The notes beneath the pieces are model-generated. The model did not search any database. It was given only the letters and a program-made list of their open reading frames with translations, and was not told the origin of the DNA. 34,275 bases of DNA from Chara braunii (taxonomy: Eukaryota; Streptophyta; Charophyceae; Charales; Characeae): positions 1,273,110 to 1,307,384 of the forward strand of contig BFEA01000117.1 in assembly GCA_003427395.1 (NCBI GenBank), read 5' to 3'. The position numbers and the translations under genes were made by a program. Position 1 is the stretch's first letter; each line of letters begins with the position of its first letter. Of this stretch, positions 1 to 9,344 are shown in pieces.

Positions 1-30
1 GTACCTTGGTGACCCGGCGGAGGGTCTCCT

Positions 31-1299
31 GTGCCGGCAGTCATCATGGATGACTATCCCATCCAGGGCCTATTGGCCCTTTCTGTCTTGTTGGGCCCGA
101 TCTTCCGGCTAATTTTCCCGTTGGGATTCGGACGCGTATGCGCGTCCCGCATGTTGTTGAAGTCAGGAACAGTGAAGCCTGGGCGCACACCTGCGGAGCA
201 GGCAGAAATAGACCGCAGGCTGGCAGATAAGAAAAAGGAGAAAGAAGCAAAGAAAAAACAGAAAGAAGAAGAAGCAAGAAAGAAAATGAAAGAGAAGATG
301 GAGAAAGAACTGGAAGAGGAGTTGAAGAGTATAGAAGAAAGTGAAGTAGAAGAATAGGAAGAACAAACATTGCAGAGACATCGCCAAGATATACCTGAAA
401 GCAGCACAATGACCCGCCTTCCCGTTGAACCGCTGGACTGGGGCAGCCGGTACTACTACTCCAGCTAGCCATTAAAGGAAACTGATGAAGAACGAGATAC
501 GTTCATCGCCAAGTTGGCCACTGTCACAGATGCTGTTGAACGAAATCTGATGATGGAGGAAAAAAGGTCCGAACTAAATCGCAGGTTGTTGGCCGCTAGG
601 CGGCAAGAAGTAGAAGAGAAAAAGAAGTTGCATGCGGAGGGGGAGAAATTGCAGAAAGTTCTAGAAGCGCAAAAGGAAAGTCCCTCTGAAACCGAAGCAC
701 AGCTTGCTCTCCTCAGGGAGACAGTCCTCAACACAAGGCAAGATATGAAGTTAATGCATCAGACTCTACAAAGGGTTGAAGCGCATCGAGTTGAATTCGA
801 AAACGTCTGGAATAACTTTGTGGAAAAGTCAGCCAAGGATGTTGACCAACATGTGCAAACTTACATCCAGGCTTTGGACGAACATATTAATAAAGTCTTC
901 ACCTCGGAAGTCGTAGAGAAGATTGTAAAGGGAGCTGGAGGCGACGACGGAGATGGGGATGGCGACGGCGATGATGATAAGAAAGGAAAGAGGAAGATTG
1001 GGGATCCAAAAGAAAAACTTCCTCAGGAAACCGGGCAGGTTAACAAGATAAAACTTAAACTGCCCTGGACCTACAATGGAAAGAAAGAAGAGAGTGTGTT
1101 GCACTGGGCGGCGGCAATTGAAACCTATGTTTACGGACAACGTATCCCATACTGGGACAGGGTGTTGATGGCAACTTCGTGCATGGGAGGCGACGCCATG
1201 AGCTTCGCCATCTTGCTGCAAAAGGAGGCGGGACAGCGTATCCCATACCTGAAGTCTTTTCAGATACAAGTCCTTGTAGTCAGTTGTCAAGTAAGCTGA
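31..1299 (+). pseudogene. gag-like capsid remnant of an LTR-type retroelement, two in-frame stops
   Basis: One frame runs from 31 to the TGA at 1297-1299, interrupted by TAG at 355-357 and TAG at 466-468. The parts before and after the stops read as one protein: a short hydrophobic N-terminus, a long Lys/Glu-rich coiled-coil stretch (about 230-860), an acidic GDGDGD run near 940-980, then a basic patch. The C-terminal part (about 1045-1240) has the look of a Ty3-type gag capsid N-terminal domain: LPWTYNGKKEE, a Trp-Ala-Ala-Ala-Ile helix with YVYGQRIP, then RVLMATSCMGGDAMSFA. After QKEAG the homology stops and a short echo of GQRIPY (about 1231-1250) leads to the stop, so the protein is truncated and no zinc knuckle, protease or polymerase follows. 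It resembles gag by motif style only; a domesticated gag-like protein is the alternative. I cannot name the family. Confidence 0.5.
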
Positions 1300-1360
1300 C
1301 TATAGACCCCTGACGAGTCCTGGTGGGCGGCCAGGCGAAACCGGTCGGGTCATAATGTCA
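1297..1360 (+). ncRNA. type I hammerhead ribozyme-like motif with minimal stem III
   Basis: The catalytic core is complete: CTGACGA at 1310-1316 (C3 to A9), GAAA at 1337-1340 (G12 to A15.1), T16.1 at 1345 and cleavage nucleotide C17 at 1346. Stem I pairs GACCC (1305-1309) with GGGTC (1347-1351), then an internal loop (TATA/ATAAT), then TGAC (1297-1300) with GTCA (1357-1360). Stem II pairs CCTGG (1319-1323) with CCAGG (1331-1335) under a G1317-C1336 closing pair, with T1318 bulged. Stem III is only ACC/GGT (1340-1345) with no loop, a palindrome. Short stem III type I hammerheads are known from Penelope-like elements and animal retrozymes, and some work as dimers. The 5' arm overlaps the TGA that ends the gag-like frame. 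Only one copy was found. Cleavage activity is inferred from structure. Confidence 0.78.
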
Positions 1361-2084
1361 TGTAGGAGCTTGTGTTTCCGCCATTTTTGTGCTTCATGTT
1401 TTACTTTTTATAACAGTCACGTTTGGGACACCTGTCTACTGCTTGGCTTGGTGTGATCCTTTCCTCTTATCTGCTCATCTGTCAGCGTCCTGTACATTTT
1501 TTGAACTGTCATGACTACCACCATTGTCTGTATGCTATAGGCTTAAGCTTGACATACAAACTGCACCATGCAATCTGCTGGCCCTTAGATGACACCAGTG
1601 ACACACAACAAAGAGTGAAGAAACCTGTAGCTGTGGAGAATCACAGGAGGGGTGGGCTAAGTTAGGGAAAATCCCCCAACTCAATCCCGTGGAGCACAAC
1701 CCTAATTTTCACCCTTTCAGCACACAAACACATGACATTGTATGCATATGGCCACAGCAGCAACATGCCATTTTTTTATTTTTATTTTTTTTGGGGGGGT
1801 AAGTACGTTGGAGTCGCACACACCCAACATTCATAGTAGGCAACTTTAGCAGTTCCCAAAATGGAATGGAGCAAAAAAGGTGAACCCCCGAAATCTGCCA
1901 AGCGCTTCACTGCCGGTAATGATTGGTGCAGTTTTCGACCCCCGCTAAACTTGCACGGTACGAAACTCACACATTTTTTTTCCTCTTTTTTTTTGAAACT
2001 CATACCATGACACCGGGGCCACTTTGCCTTTTCTTACCTATTTCAAACTAAAAGTGTGTCACAGCCACAGTTTCCCTTTTTTTT
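1361..2084. other. unassigned stretch between the hammerhead and LINE D
   Basis: No coding sequence is recognised. The stretch has T-rich tracts (about 1770-1793, 1974-1993, 2077-2088) and a short inverted repeat near 1624-1647. Its size (about 700 bp) would fit a small non-autonomous element carrying the hammerhead, but no second hammerhead or terminal repeat was found. Confidence 0.3.
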
Positions 2085-3172
2085 TTGTTACATTGCCGGA
2101 TTATCTGGGCAAAAAAGGGAATATATACTGTTGGAGACCTGTGGGACCCCCAATTACGAAACTGGAAATCAGTAAATAAACGAAAAGGTGTGGTGGGAGA
2201 CATTAGGAACATGGCTGAAAGCCTGACACAAATCCAGGGAGCGGTGCCATTATCCTGGTTGGGGTAAGTCAAAGCAGGCCCTTCCATCAAGGAGGGTGAT
2301 TAGGTAGTTCCGGAATATGAAATGCCGCTCCCAATGGTAGTATATAAAGTTGTATCAGCCAAAAAGGACATGCAACAATCGCACTCTTACAGATTGCAAC
2401 TACCTGGAGACCGTTGGTCCAAAGTTTGTAGAGAAGAAGGCCTCGATCACAAATGGGCCTGGGCCTCACGCATAGGAGTGAGAGTCATCGAAGATGACAA
2501 GGAAGGCAATTTTCTCTACAAACCCTCTACCCGCTCAATCCAACATCTCGTTTAACCCGCAAGAAAGGGAGTGGGACCTTAGAGGATCACGCAAAATGAG
2601 CATCTGGCAGTACATTGTAAAAAAAGGGTATAATGTCACACAGAAGCTACTACAACTTGAACTTATGACTAGGTGAGAAAGAGTCTCTTCTGACAAAACA
2701 GGATCTCTGTTCGTTATCATGCGCATCCCACTACCATATCAAACCCACAAGCCACAGGGCATTACAATGGCAAATCATTCACCGAAGTTTACCTACACCA
2801 GATTGCCAGGTGTCCAGAGGACCAGAGCAGACCTGGAGGAAAAGGGCATACTTTCTCCCTTATGCGCTTACTGCGGCCTTGCGTCCCCCTAAAAAAGGGA
2901 TACCCTGGAGCACTGTTTGGTTGACCGCCCTATGGTAGCTCAACTCTGGAGGTGGTGAGATGCGGCCTGACACTACCTAACAGAATCATTTGCCCCAGAA
3001 TGCCGAAGCTATCCTCGTCAGAGAAACAACCCCACACTGTAACCATTGGACACCATTCATGCACAATTTATTTAAACAAGTGGCCCGCAGCGGCCCAACA
3101 GAGGGGATGAGAGAAGACGATGGAGGAGAGGCGGCCCCCATCTCTCTCTCAAAAAAAAAAAAAAAAAAAAAA
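2085..3172 (+). mobile_element. LINE D: 3'-terminal remnant of a non-LTR retrotransposon ORF2
   Basis: Fragments in several plus-strand frames match the C-terminal third of the ORF2 proteins of LINEs A and B. At 2100-2265 the peptide contains TVGDLWDPQLRNWKSV and VPLSWLG, equivalent to MRVGDLWDHTRKDW and LPLAWL in LINE B. At about 2760-2960 LQWQIIHRSLPTP, then CAYCGLASP and an Ala-Gln-Leu-Trp-Arg-Trp segment, match the zinc-finger-like region after RT (LQWQIAHRCLPT and CTRCLQGF in LINE A). TGA at 2956-2958 stands where LINE A has Trp. The endonuclease and RT are absent, as expected of 5' truncation, and many frameshifts show age. A 22-nt A tract (3151-3172) sits where a poly(A) tail would be. 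Homology itself is clear; the exact ends are not. Confidence 0.72.
3151..3172 (+). repeat. A22 tract, probable poly(A) tail of LINE D
   Basis: An uninterrupted run of 22 A follows the LINE D remnant on its sense strand and directly precedes a pyrimidine-rich minisatellite. Its position and orientation fit a retrotransposition tail. About 65 bp of unassigned sequence separates it from the last recognisable coding homology. Confidence 0.5.
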
Positions 3173-3179
3173 GCCTGAC

Positions 3180-4450
3180 CTCTGCCCCTCCTCATCCCCT
3201 TCCTCCTCCTCCCACCCGTCGCCTTCCCCCTCCTCATCGCACTCCTCCTCCTCCCACTCCTCCCGTTCCTCGTCCACCTCCTCCTGCTGATCATCTTCCC
3301 CCTCCTTGCATTCACTGCCGTGGTTCATCGCGCCCCCCCCCGCCCTTCCTCCTTCCCCTCCTCCCCTTGTCATCCCGCCCCTCCTCATAGTGCTCGTTCT
3401 CCTGCCACTCATCCTCCCATTCATCTTCTACCTCCTCCCACTCGTTGTCTTCCCCCTCCTCGTTGCACTCCTCATGTCACAGCCTCCCCGTCCTCCTCGT
3501 TCCCCTCCTCCCGCTCATCATCCTGTCCCTCCTCCCGCTCCTCCCGTGCAACGCGCCCCTCCTCCTCTGGCTCCTCCTATCGTCCAAAATGGAGTGATTT
3601 TTCCGTTGGAATATGGTGAGATATACGGCCATATCTTTTTGTCTTCCCGTTCGTCGTCCTCCCATCCTCCTCCTTCCCCTCCCTCTCATCATCCCGCCCC
3701 TCCTCCTCCTGCAGTGCTCGTTCTCCCGTGCAAAATGGAATGAATATTCCGCTGGAACCATGGGAGATACACCGCCATATCGTTTTGTCTTTCATTCGCC
3801 ACCTCCTTGCCCTCCTTCTTCCCCTCCTCCCACTCGTCTTCCTGCCCCTCCTCCTCTGACTCCTCCTACGCAAAATGGAGTGAATCTTCTGCTGGAACAT
3901 GGGAGGATACCTGACCATATCGTTTTGTCTTTCGTTCGTCGCCCTCCCCATCCTCCTCCTTCCCCTCCTCCCACTCCTCTTCCCGCCCCTCCTCCTCCGG
4001 CTCCTCCCATGCAAAATAGGGTGAATCTTCTGTTGGAACATGGGGAGGTACACGACCATATTTTTTTGTCTCTCCTGCATGCGGTGCTCCTCATGTTCGT
4101 TGTCCTTTCCATGCTTCTGTTTCCCCTCCTTCCACTCGTCACCCCGCTCCTCCTCCTCCCACTCCTCCCATGCAAGATGGAATGAATCTCCCGTTGGAAC
4201 GTGGGGAGATACACGACCATTTTTTGTCTTCCTATTTGTCCTCCTCCCCGTCCTCCTCCTTCCCTTCCTCCCCTCCTTCTCCCCTCCTCCCCTCCTCCCG
4301 ATCCTCCTCCCGGCCCTCCTCCTCCTGCCCCTCCCCCCGCGCAAAATGGGATGAATCTTCCGCTGGAACATGGGGGAGATATAGCACCATATTTTTTTGT
4401 CTTTCGTTTGTCATCCTTCCCGTCCTTCTTCTTGTTTCTTTCTACATATG
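3180..4450 (+). repeat. CT-rich minisatellite: six units with a conserved ~70 bp core
   Basis: Pyrimidine-rich spacers (CTCCTCC-type) alternate with a conserved core that begins CAAAATGGA, continues through a GGAACATGGGGAGATA-like centre and ends near TTTTTGTCTTTCGTTCG. Cores start at 3585, 3731, 3871, 4012, 4173 and 4342, spaced 146, 140, 141, 161 and 169 bp. The first 400 bp (3180-3580) are spacer-type sequence only. Long open frames on both strands arise simply because CT/GA-rich DNA lacks stop codons; their predicted proteins are low-complexity and I do not call them genes. The spacers vary in length while the core stays recognisable. Confidence 0.85.
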
Positions 4451-4763
4451 TCCCGTCCACCCCTCCCCCCCCAAAAAAAGAAAGACATTGTCGGAATCTA
4501 CGTAATGCTTCGCCACATCGCGTGGCCCCCAATTCGAAATCTCCAGAGGTACAGCAACACTTTTTTTTTTTTTTTTTAATTGCTCCGATCTATTGGTGGG
4601 GAGCATCACGTGCTGGAAACCGGGTCCAGCGTCCCATAATAATATTCAAGGATGAGCACAGATAACCGAGAAGCCACAGTTGCCTCTTCAATCCCTTAGG
4701 GACCGCCAGGTATGACATTTTTCACTAGCTACCACTGCCTCTTATAAGATTATCATGAAATTG
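4451..4763. other. short unassigned stretch with T17 tract
   Basis: The stretch contains a run of 17 T (4561-4577) and no recognisable gene. It separates the minisatellite from the 3' end of minus-strand LINE C. The T tract would read as A17 on the minus strand and could be the LINE C tail, but about 190 bp of unassigned sequence lies between it and the last coding homology. Confidence 0.35.
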
Positions 4764-5114
4764 TCAATTCCCTTCCAAGCCAAAACATTGCATCTCCACA
4801 CGGGCAAGCTCAGAAGGGGGAAAAGGATCTGCAAAAAAGATTGGAACTCTGAGAGTAGCTCTTGAGTGAGGTGTAAACCAGTCCTTGAAGATGAGTTGGA
4901 AATCCTTTTTGATAGATTCCTCCCTCCCCCCTTCCCTTGGCCATATCACCTCCCCCAGACTCTTTCCCCCAATACCCCCTAGCCAGTTCATAGTAAAGTT
5001 CTGAATTGCCTTTTGGATGTCTTTCTTTTGTTGACAATTACATAATTTGGATGTGACGGTCGTCCATTGGGCTCTGATCTCTGTTTGTACAAATTGAACA
5101 ATGTGTTCGGTCAT
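4764..5114 (-). pseudogene. LINE C ORF2 C-terminal tail
   Basis: The 116-codon open segment matches the end of ORF2 in LINE A. Shared features are a helical segment after RT, NWLGGIGGKSLGEV (LINE A: EWLGGKREGWVG), an Asp/Glu-rich basic linker, FQLIFKDW (LINE A: YHLSFKNW) and the near-terminal motif FADPFPPSELA (LINE A: FPDPFPPHPLA). The true start is not here; the segment is the end of a longer frame. Its function is unknown beyond being the conserved C-terminal extension of this LINE clade. Immediately upstream, near 5230, it is fused to RT by an internal deletion. Confidence 0.75.
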
Positions 5115-5259
5115 CTTTGGTCCTTCCAGATTTACCTCTTCTCGTACTAAAGCACACCTTTTATACCATAGTGTTCATAAAACCGCTTTTCTACCTCTGC
5201 AAATGTTTGAAGTTACGATTGGTTCTGAGATTGACCCTTAAAGATTTCGTATGGGGAAT

Positions 5260-5770
5260 CTGAACCCATTTTCTCAAGTTCGGACCAAAATTCATTTTAT
5301 TCAGATAAATATAAAAAAAAACGTCAGTCTACATGATCATAGGTTTTTTCAAAGTCAATCAAAATAAAGGCAGCATTCTCTTTCGATTTACAAAAGAACT
5401 TAATCATCTCATTAATTACACGTATATTATCTTGAATGTGTCTGTCATTAATAAATCCGGTCTGTGAGGGATGAATGATATCTGCCATTACCAGAATCAT
5501 ACGATTAGTCAAGGATTTAGCCAATATTTTGTAAATCACAGTAAGTAAAGTTATGAGTCTATAGTTTCTTATATTTGTTTTATCCCCCTTTTTGTGTAAA
5601 AGAGTGAGAATCCCTTGGCTTGCTAGTTTCCCCATCTGTCCTATCTCATAAACTGCTTCGAGAAATTCCAACAAGTCCGATGAGAAAGTCGACCACATGG
5701 TTTTCCCAAATTATTTGGGAAACCCATCGATGCCATGGGCTTTATCCTTATCCATTTGTAATAACGTTGT
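5260..5770 (-). pseudogene. LINE C reverse transcriptase, N-terminal half
   Basis: The open segment 5698-5324 carries the early RT blocks of non-LTR elements: LLHKKGDKTNIRNYRLITLL, HPSQTGFINDRHIQDNI and the motif A region FILIDFEKTYDHVD. TGA at 5324-5326 replaces the Trp that follows DHVD in LINE A. The next codons continue in frame (NKMNFGPNLRKWVQ) before homology breaks off near 5230. Upstream, 5700-5770 encodes the QMDKDKAHGIDGFP stretch that precedes RT. The YADD/FADD box and thumb are missing, so the enzyme is dead. The family assignment is firm. Confidence 0.8.
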
Positions 5771-5821
5771 CCATAATTCCTTCACAACCATTTGTAATAA
5801 CGTTGTTCATAATTCCTCCAA
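5752..5821 (+). repeat. 36-bp tandem duplication inside LINE C
   Basis: Two adjacent copies start at 5752 and 5788, both beginning CCATTTGTAATAACGTTGT, and differ at a few positions near their ends. They lie in the region just upstream (in LINE sense) of RT and look like a replication-slippage or repair duplication after insertion. Confidence 0.75.
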
Positions 5822-6338
5822 TGTCAAAGGTCTCTCCAAATTTTTCCTTTGCTTCCGAGTAAGCGTCTAGCTTAAGGGTGTGAAGAAAGTTTTTATGGTT
5901 GCATCATCTTCTTGCATATCATTCATCCTTTTAGATGAAGTGAATTGTTTTTTATAAAAATCGTAGACAATCTTTAGACTTGCTGTTGAGGATAATGTAA
6001 TAGATGGTTATAACTTATATGGCTCAAGTAGGATCTTGCAACCCTTCAATAGTCGTTCGTCGCGATCTAGTACGAGCTAGTGCAAAGAATGAGGCATTCA
6101 TTTGTCCATCGGTCAAATGTCGTGATAATTTACCTCCGATCAGATACTTTTGCCAACGATGTTGAGCAAAGGATAAAAAATGGTTCCTAAGCGTCTAAAT
6201 ATCAACCGGGTAAGGATGATTCTATGGTTGATCATTAAGTTCGTAATTAATGATTTATTCTTGGACGTTCATTTCTTGAAGAAATCGATTATTTACTTGT
6301 AATTTAGAAAAATTATTATATTTTTTTGTCATAAAAAG
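5822..6338 (-). other. LINE C interdomain linker, degenerate
   Basis: This lies between the endonuclease and RT of LINE C and corresponds to the Gln/Glu-rich helical linker seen in LINE A (17579-17000). It is AT-rich with no surviving long frame. Only its right edge, where a frame reads YIQNVWDYWHTTKD and WFNNG (about 6415-6330), can be matched to LINE A. Confidence 0.5.
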
Positions 6339-7275
6339 TCAACCCATTGTTGAACCAAGCCGTGCAGGAATCATGTTTATCCTTAGTCGTATGCCAATAA
6401 TCCCAAACATTCTGAATGTATTGTTTGAATTGACTTTGAAGAAGCAAGGAGGTGTGAATTGACTTTGAAGAAACAAGGAGGTGTTAAGTTTATAGAAACT
6501 TTTCCCCTGGTCCGTTTTTTTCTTAAATGACAACAGGGCCACACACATCTTATGATCGGCTCCTGACCATAGATTTTGGGGAAAGATGGTTGTCCATAAC
6601 AGAGCTATATCGAGACCATGTGACATCAAGATCAAATCTATTCGGGATCTAGATTGATGTCAGTTACCACTGTTTCGAATGCAGGTAAACAATTTTTCCT
6701 GCGGGAAGATTTGTCGGTATGTATCAAATAACTGTTCATCCTCGCATAGCCTATAAATAGTGTTCTCATCCTCTTCTATATATGTTGGACAAGGGGAGGA
6801 AACCTTCCATCTATCCAACCATCTGTCGGGGGCTGCATTGAAATTCCCTGCCATAATGAGCAGAATACCTTCCGGTATTTGAGCCCTGATATTCTGGAAG
6901 AAATTGATCATTTCTTGTACCTCATTAGGCCCGTATACATTAATGACACCTACTATTTCCAACTCCAGCCTAATCAAAGTAGAAATTCATCGACCCTGCT
7001 CCTTATCTGCTGTCCACTGAATAATTTCTACCCTTGATTCCGGTGGCACCCAAAAAATCACTCCCCCTGATCTACATCGTTGCGCCGGGGAGGATAATTT
7101 GAAAAAAGCCTGTGCTAGATTATGTGCTCTATTATGGATCGAAGAATTCATAAGATGGGTTTCTTGTATATAGATAAGGTCAGGCCATGTACGACCGCCC
7201 ACTCCCTTGAGTTGCTTCATTATAGCTTTCCTTTTTACACAGTCTGCAGTCCATTTACATTTAGCGATCGCATAT
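6339..7275 (-). pseudogene. LINE C AP-type endonuclease domain
   Basis: Three minus-strand segments (7220-6987, 6977-6660, 6635-6339) together carry the exonuclease/endonuclease/phosphatase fold motifs of LINE endonucleases: LNVNGL (about 7260), IQETHL, VPPESR, INVYGPN, MAGNFNAAPD and a C-terminal part ending KLNTSLF. Asp of the usual GDFN box is replaced here by Asn (AGNFN), which would damage metal coordination. In active relatives this domain nicks target DNA to prime reverse transcription. The GLDH motif is not clearly preserved. A 29-bp tandem duplication (6427-6484) breaks the frame near the C-terminus. Confidence 0.82.
6427..6484 (+). repeat. 29-bp tandem duplication inside LINE C endonuclease
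   Basis: GAATTGACTTTGAAGAA-type units sit at 6427-6455 and 6456-6484 with a single difference. As 29 is not a multiple of three, the duplication shifts the endonuclease frame. Confidence 0.85.
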
Positions 7276-7397
7276 CTAAATCTGTTGCCCTAATGGTACG
7301 ACTCCAAAAATGGTTCTTCCCATGATACGCTTGGAGTGCTTCCATCACTAAACTTTGAATATTATGAACTCTCTATGACCCATTATTTATTATAACC

Positions 7398-8910
7398 TCA
7401 CCCTATTCCCCTTATCCAAGATTGAAGAGGACTTGAGAATCCCCCTGCGTAGAATTGAGCACAAAAAGAATGTCGCATCTGTGAGTTTGCCTTAAGCTTA
7501 AGATACCGCAGCTTCATCAAGGCACTGTGTGAGTACCATTTTAAGCTTGCCTCCTTCCGATCTTCAAATCTAACAAAGGTATCGCACTTAGCCATTTGTG
7601 CTCGATCACCTGCTTCAGTGAAAATTGTCTGAGGCCTAGGGTCGTAGTGTTTGGAGAGAAAGTCGTGAAGATCCCGCTTGAAAGTCCGGTAGTTAGCATT
7701 TTGATAATCCGCATATGTGGTTCATTCCCTCAAGGTCCCTCCTCCATACTGCTCTTGCCCAATCGGGTTCAGTCAAATTTCTCATTTCCTGCATTTTTTC
7801 CTTATTGGAATAACCAAATTCCCCTTTGATGGTTGCGAGTTGTTGGCGTGACCTTTTTCAAGGATACGTCTCAGTTTCTGTCTTTTACCTGCTTCCTGTG
7901 AAACCGGCGTAGGAAAAAAGACTAACCCTTCCTGTATGTGTTGTCCTTGGTGTGCTGACCCTCGTGCATAAATGACGACTTGTGTCAGTTGTTGCATCAA
8001 CTATTGCAGTTGCAGAGACTGCTGCTGCTGCAGTTGCTGTTGAGAATGTAGAGTTTGATATGACTCTAACAATTGTTGCACCTCTTGTTGTTGCAGCAAT
8101 GCCATAGGTTCTGGATCATGCGTCGACTGTTGCACTTGCAGAGGCTGTTGCATCTGGCGTTGCTGTTGCAGTTGCTGCCGAGACTGTAAAGTCTGATGTG
8201 ACTCCAACACTTGTTGCTCCTCTTGCTGTTGCATCAATGACCTGAGCTCTGGATCTTGCAACAACCTCTGATCACCACTCTCGAGTTGCTGAGAATGTTG
8301 CAACATTTGCAACATTTGAGGCTGCCTCCCTTCCTCCCCTAGCATGATCACCCCCTCCTTCTCTTGTACAGCAGTTTGACTCCCATCAGTGGTTAATACT
8401 ATTTTATTTATTTCATTAATTTATTTTTGTTCTTCTTCTTTCCCATTTTCATTCTCCTCCTCCACCACCACGTTCTGAGAGTCGAACTTCATACTTTCCT
8501 GTGTCCCTAGGGAGACAAACTCCGAACCGCCACTAGGTCCCTGCTGGTTCAACTGCTCGATTGTCTCGTCTTCTAACTGAGACGCCCTTGACTAATGCAG
8601 ATTCATAACCCTCCACTACTTGTGGCTCACCTTGTGGAAGGGGGAGGGCTGAAACATGGACATCACCATTTGCCACATTCTCCTACTTACCATTGGCCAA
8701 CATGCACCAAGTGGTAACCCTTGCTACAAAACCTTTTTAAGACTCGAACTGTTATTTAGCATGTTGACCAACCGTAATATGAAGTGTCCCAAAAATCGAT
8801 AGTGGCTGCTCCATATTTTGTCTGCTATTGTTGGAGCAACCAATCAGACAACTGGGCGATCTTTTGTTCCATTGGGATTTGAGATTGCTCCTCTCCATCA
8901 GTAGGGGAGG
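7398..8910 (-). pseudogene. LINE C ORF1, C-terminal half with Gln-rich repeats
   Basis: Near 8900-8760 the peptide IPMEQKIAQLSDWLLQQ followed by DFWDTSYY matches the repeated domain of LINE A ORF1 (MPIEQKLQRIADWLLEG, DFWDQAY). Then 8351-7782 is one frame broken by TAG at 8001-8003. It contains a strongly Gln/Leu-rich stretch and then LRRILEKGHANN and NLVIPIRKK, which match LRNLVEKGQYEK and GVIAIPLRQ of LINE A. Segment 7595-7398 (SLKWYSHSALMKLRYLKLKAN) matches the last conserved block of LINE A ORF1 (GLKWYNHNDLMDLRLHDLRAN). The biochemical role of this half is unknown; ORF1 proteins generally bind element RNA. Confidence 0.7.
8031..8306 (-). repeat. two ~138-bp CAG-rich coding repeats in LINE C ORF1
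   Basis: Two diverged copies start with CAGTTGCTG at 8031 and 8169 (plus-strand view), period 138 bp, and include CTGTTG-type runs. On the coding strand each unit encodes about 46 residues rich in Gln, with a shared pattern of Glu-Ser-(His/Tyr)-Gln-Thr-Leu then Gln-Gln-Leu-Gln. 138 is a multiple of three, so the duplication kept the frame. The equivalent region of LINE A is not Gln-rich. Confidence 0.75.
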
Positions 8911-9344
8911 CCCGGGAGGGTGCCTCAGCCATTAGAGTATCTGATGGGGCCTGTGATCTACATCCATTGGGGCTGGTCCAAATGCCTCCTTGAAAGGATC
9001 TTAGAGATCATGTGCTCCCAGATTCTCCTTGCGGGGGATTCCTTAGGTCCAATTCTCCCCCTTTGGAACTTTCTTTCACTGCTGCTTGTATTTTTACACG
9101 ATGCATCTGATGGCATGATGATATCCCTCCCTTATTCGTAACCTTTTTTTTTTTCCCTTCTTGTTTTTTTTTCTAATAAGAGGTTGATCTTCTCCCATGT
9201 CCTGGTCTCGTTCATCGTTCGTTTCCTGGCTTTGTTCCATATGTAGGTCGTTCTGAGGGTGTGAACCCTCAGTATTTATCCTTCTTGGTGTGACTACATG
9301 GCCCCTCTTATATGTCTCACCCATAACATTGTTGCCTACAGTCC
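8911..9344 (-). pseudogene. LINE C ORF1 linker, low-complexity, degraded
   Basis: One open segment (9324-9094) encodes a charged peptide with IRKKNKKGKKKRLRIREG, resembling the Lys-rich linker downstream of the zinc knuckle in LINE A (NLVKKAKKPQTEKAGKGG). The match is compositional, so the assignment rests mainly on order within the element. Confidence 0.4.

Noticed and set aside
3306-4532. Open frames of 90-264 codons on both strands of the CT-rich region
   Set aside because: All six frames are open together because the DNA is almost stop-free CT/GA repeat; predicted proteins are low-complexity and follow the minisatellite period.
4600-4640. Second hammerhead ribozyme (GGAAACCGGGTC near 4614)
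   Set aside because: There is no CTGANGA core upstream and no stem I partner.
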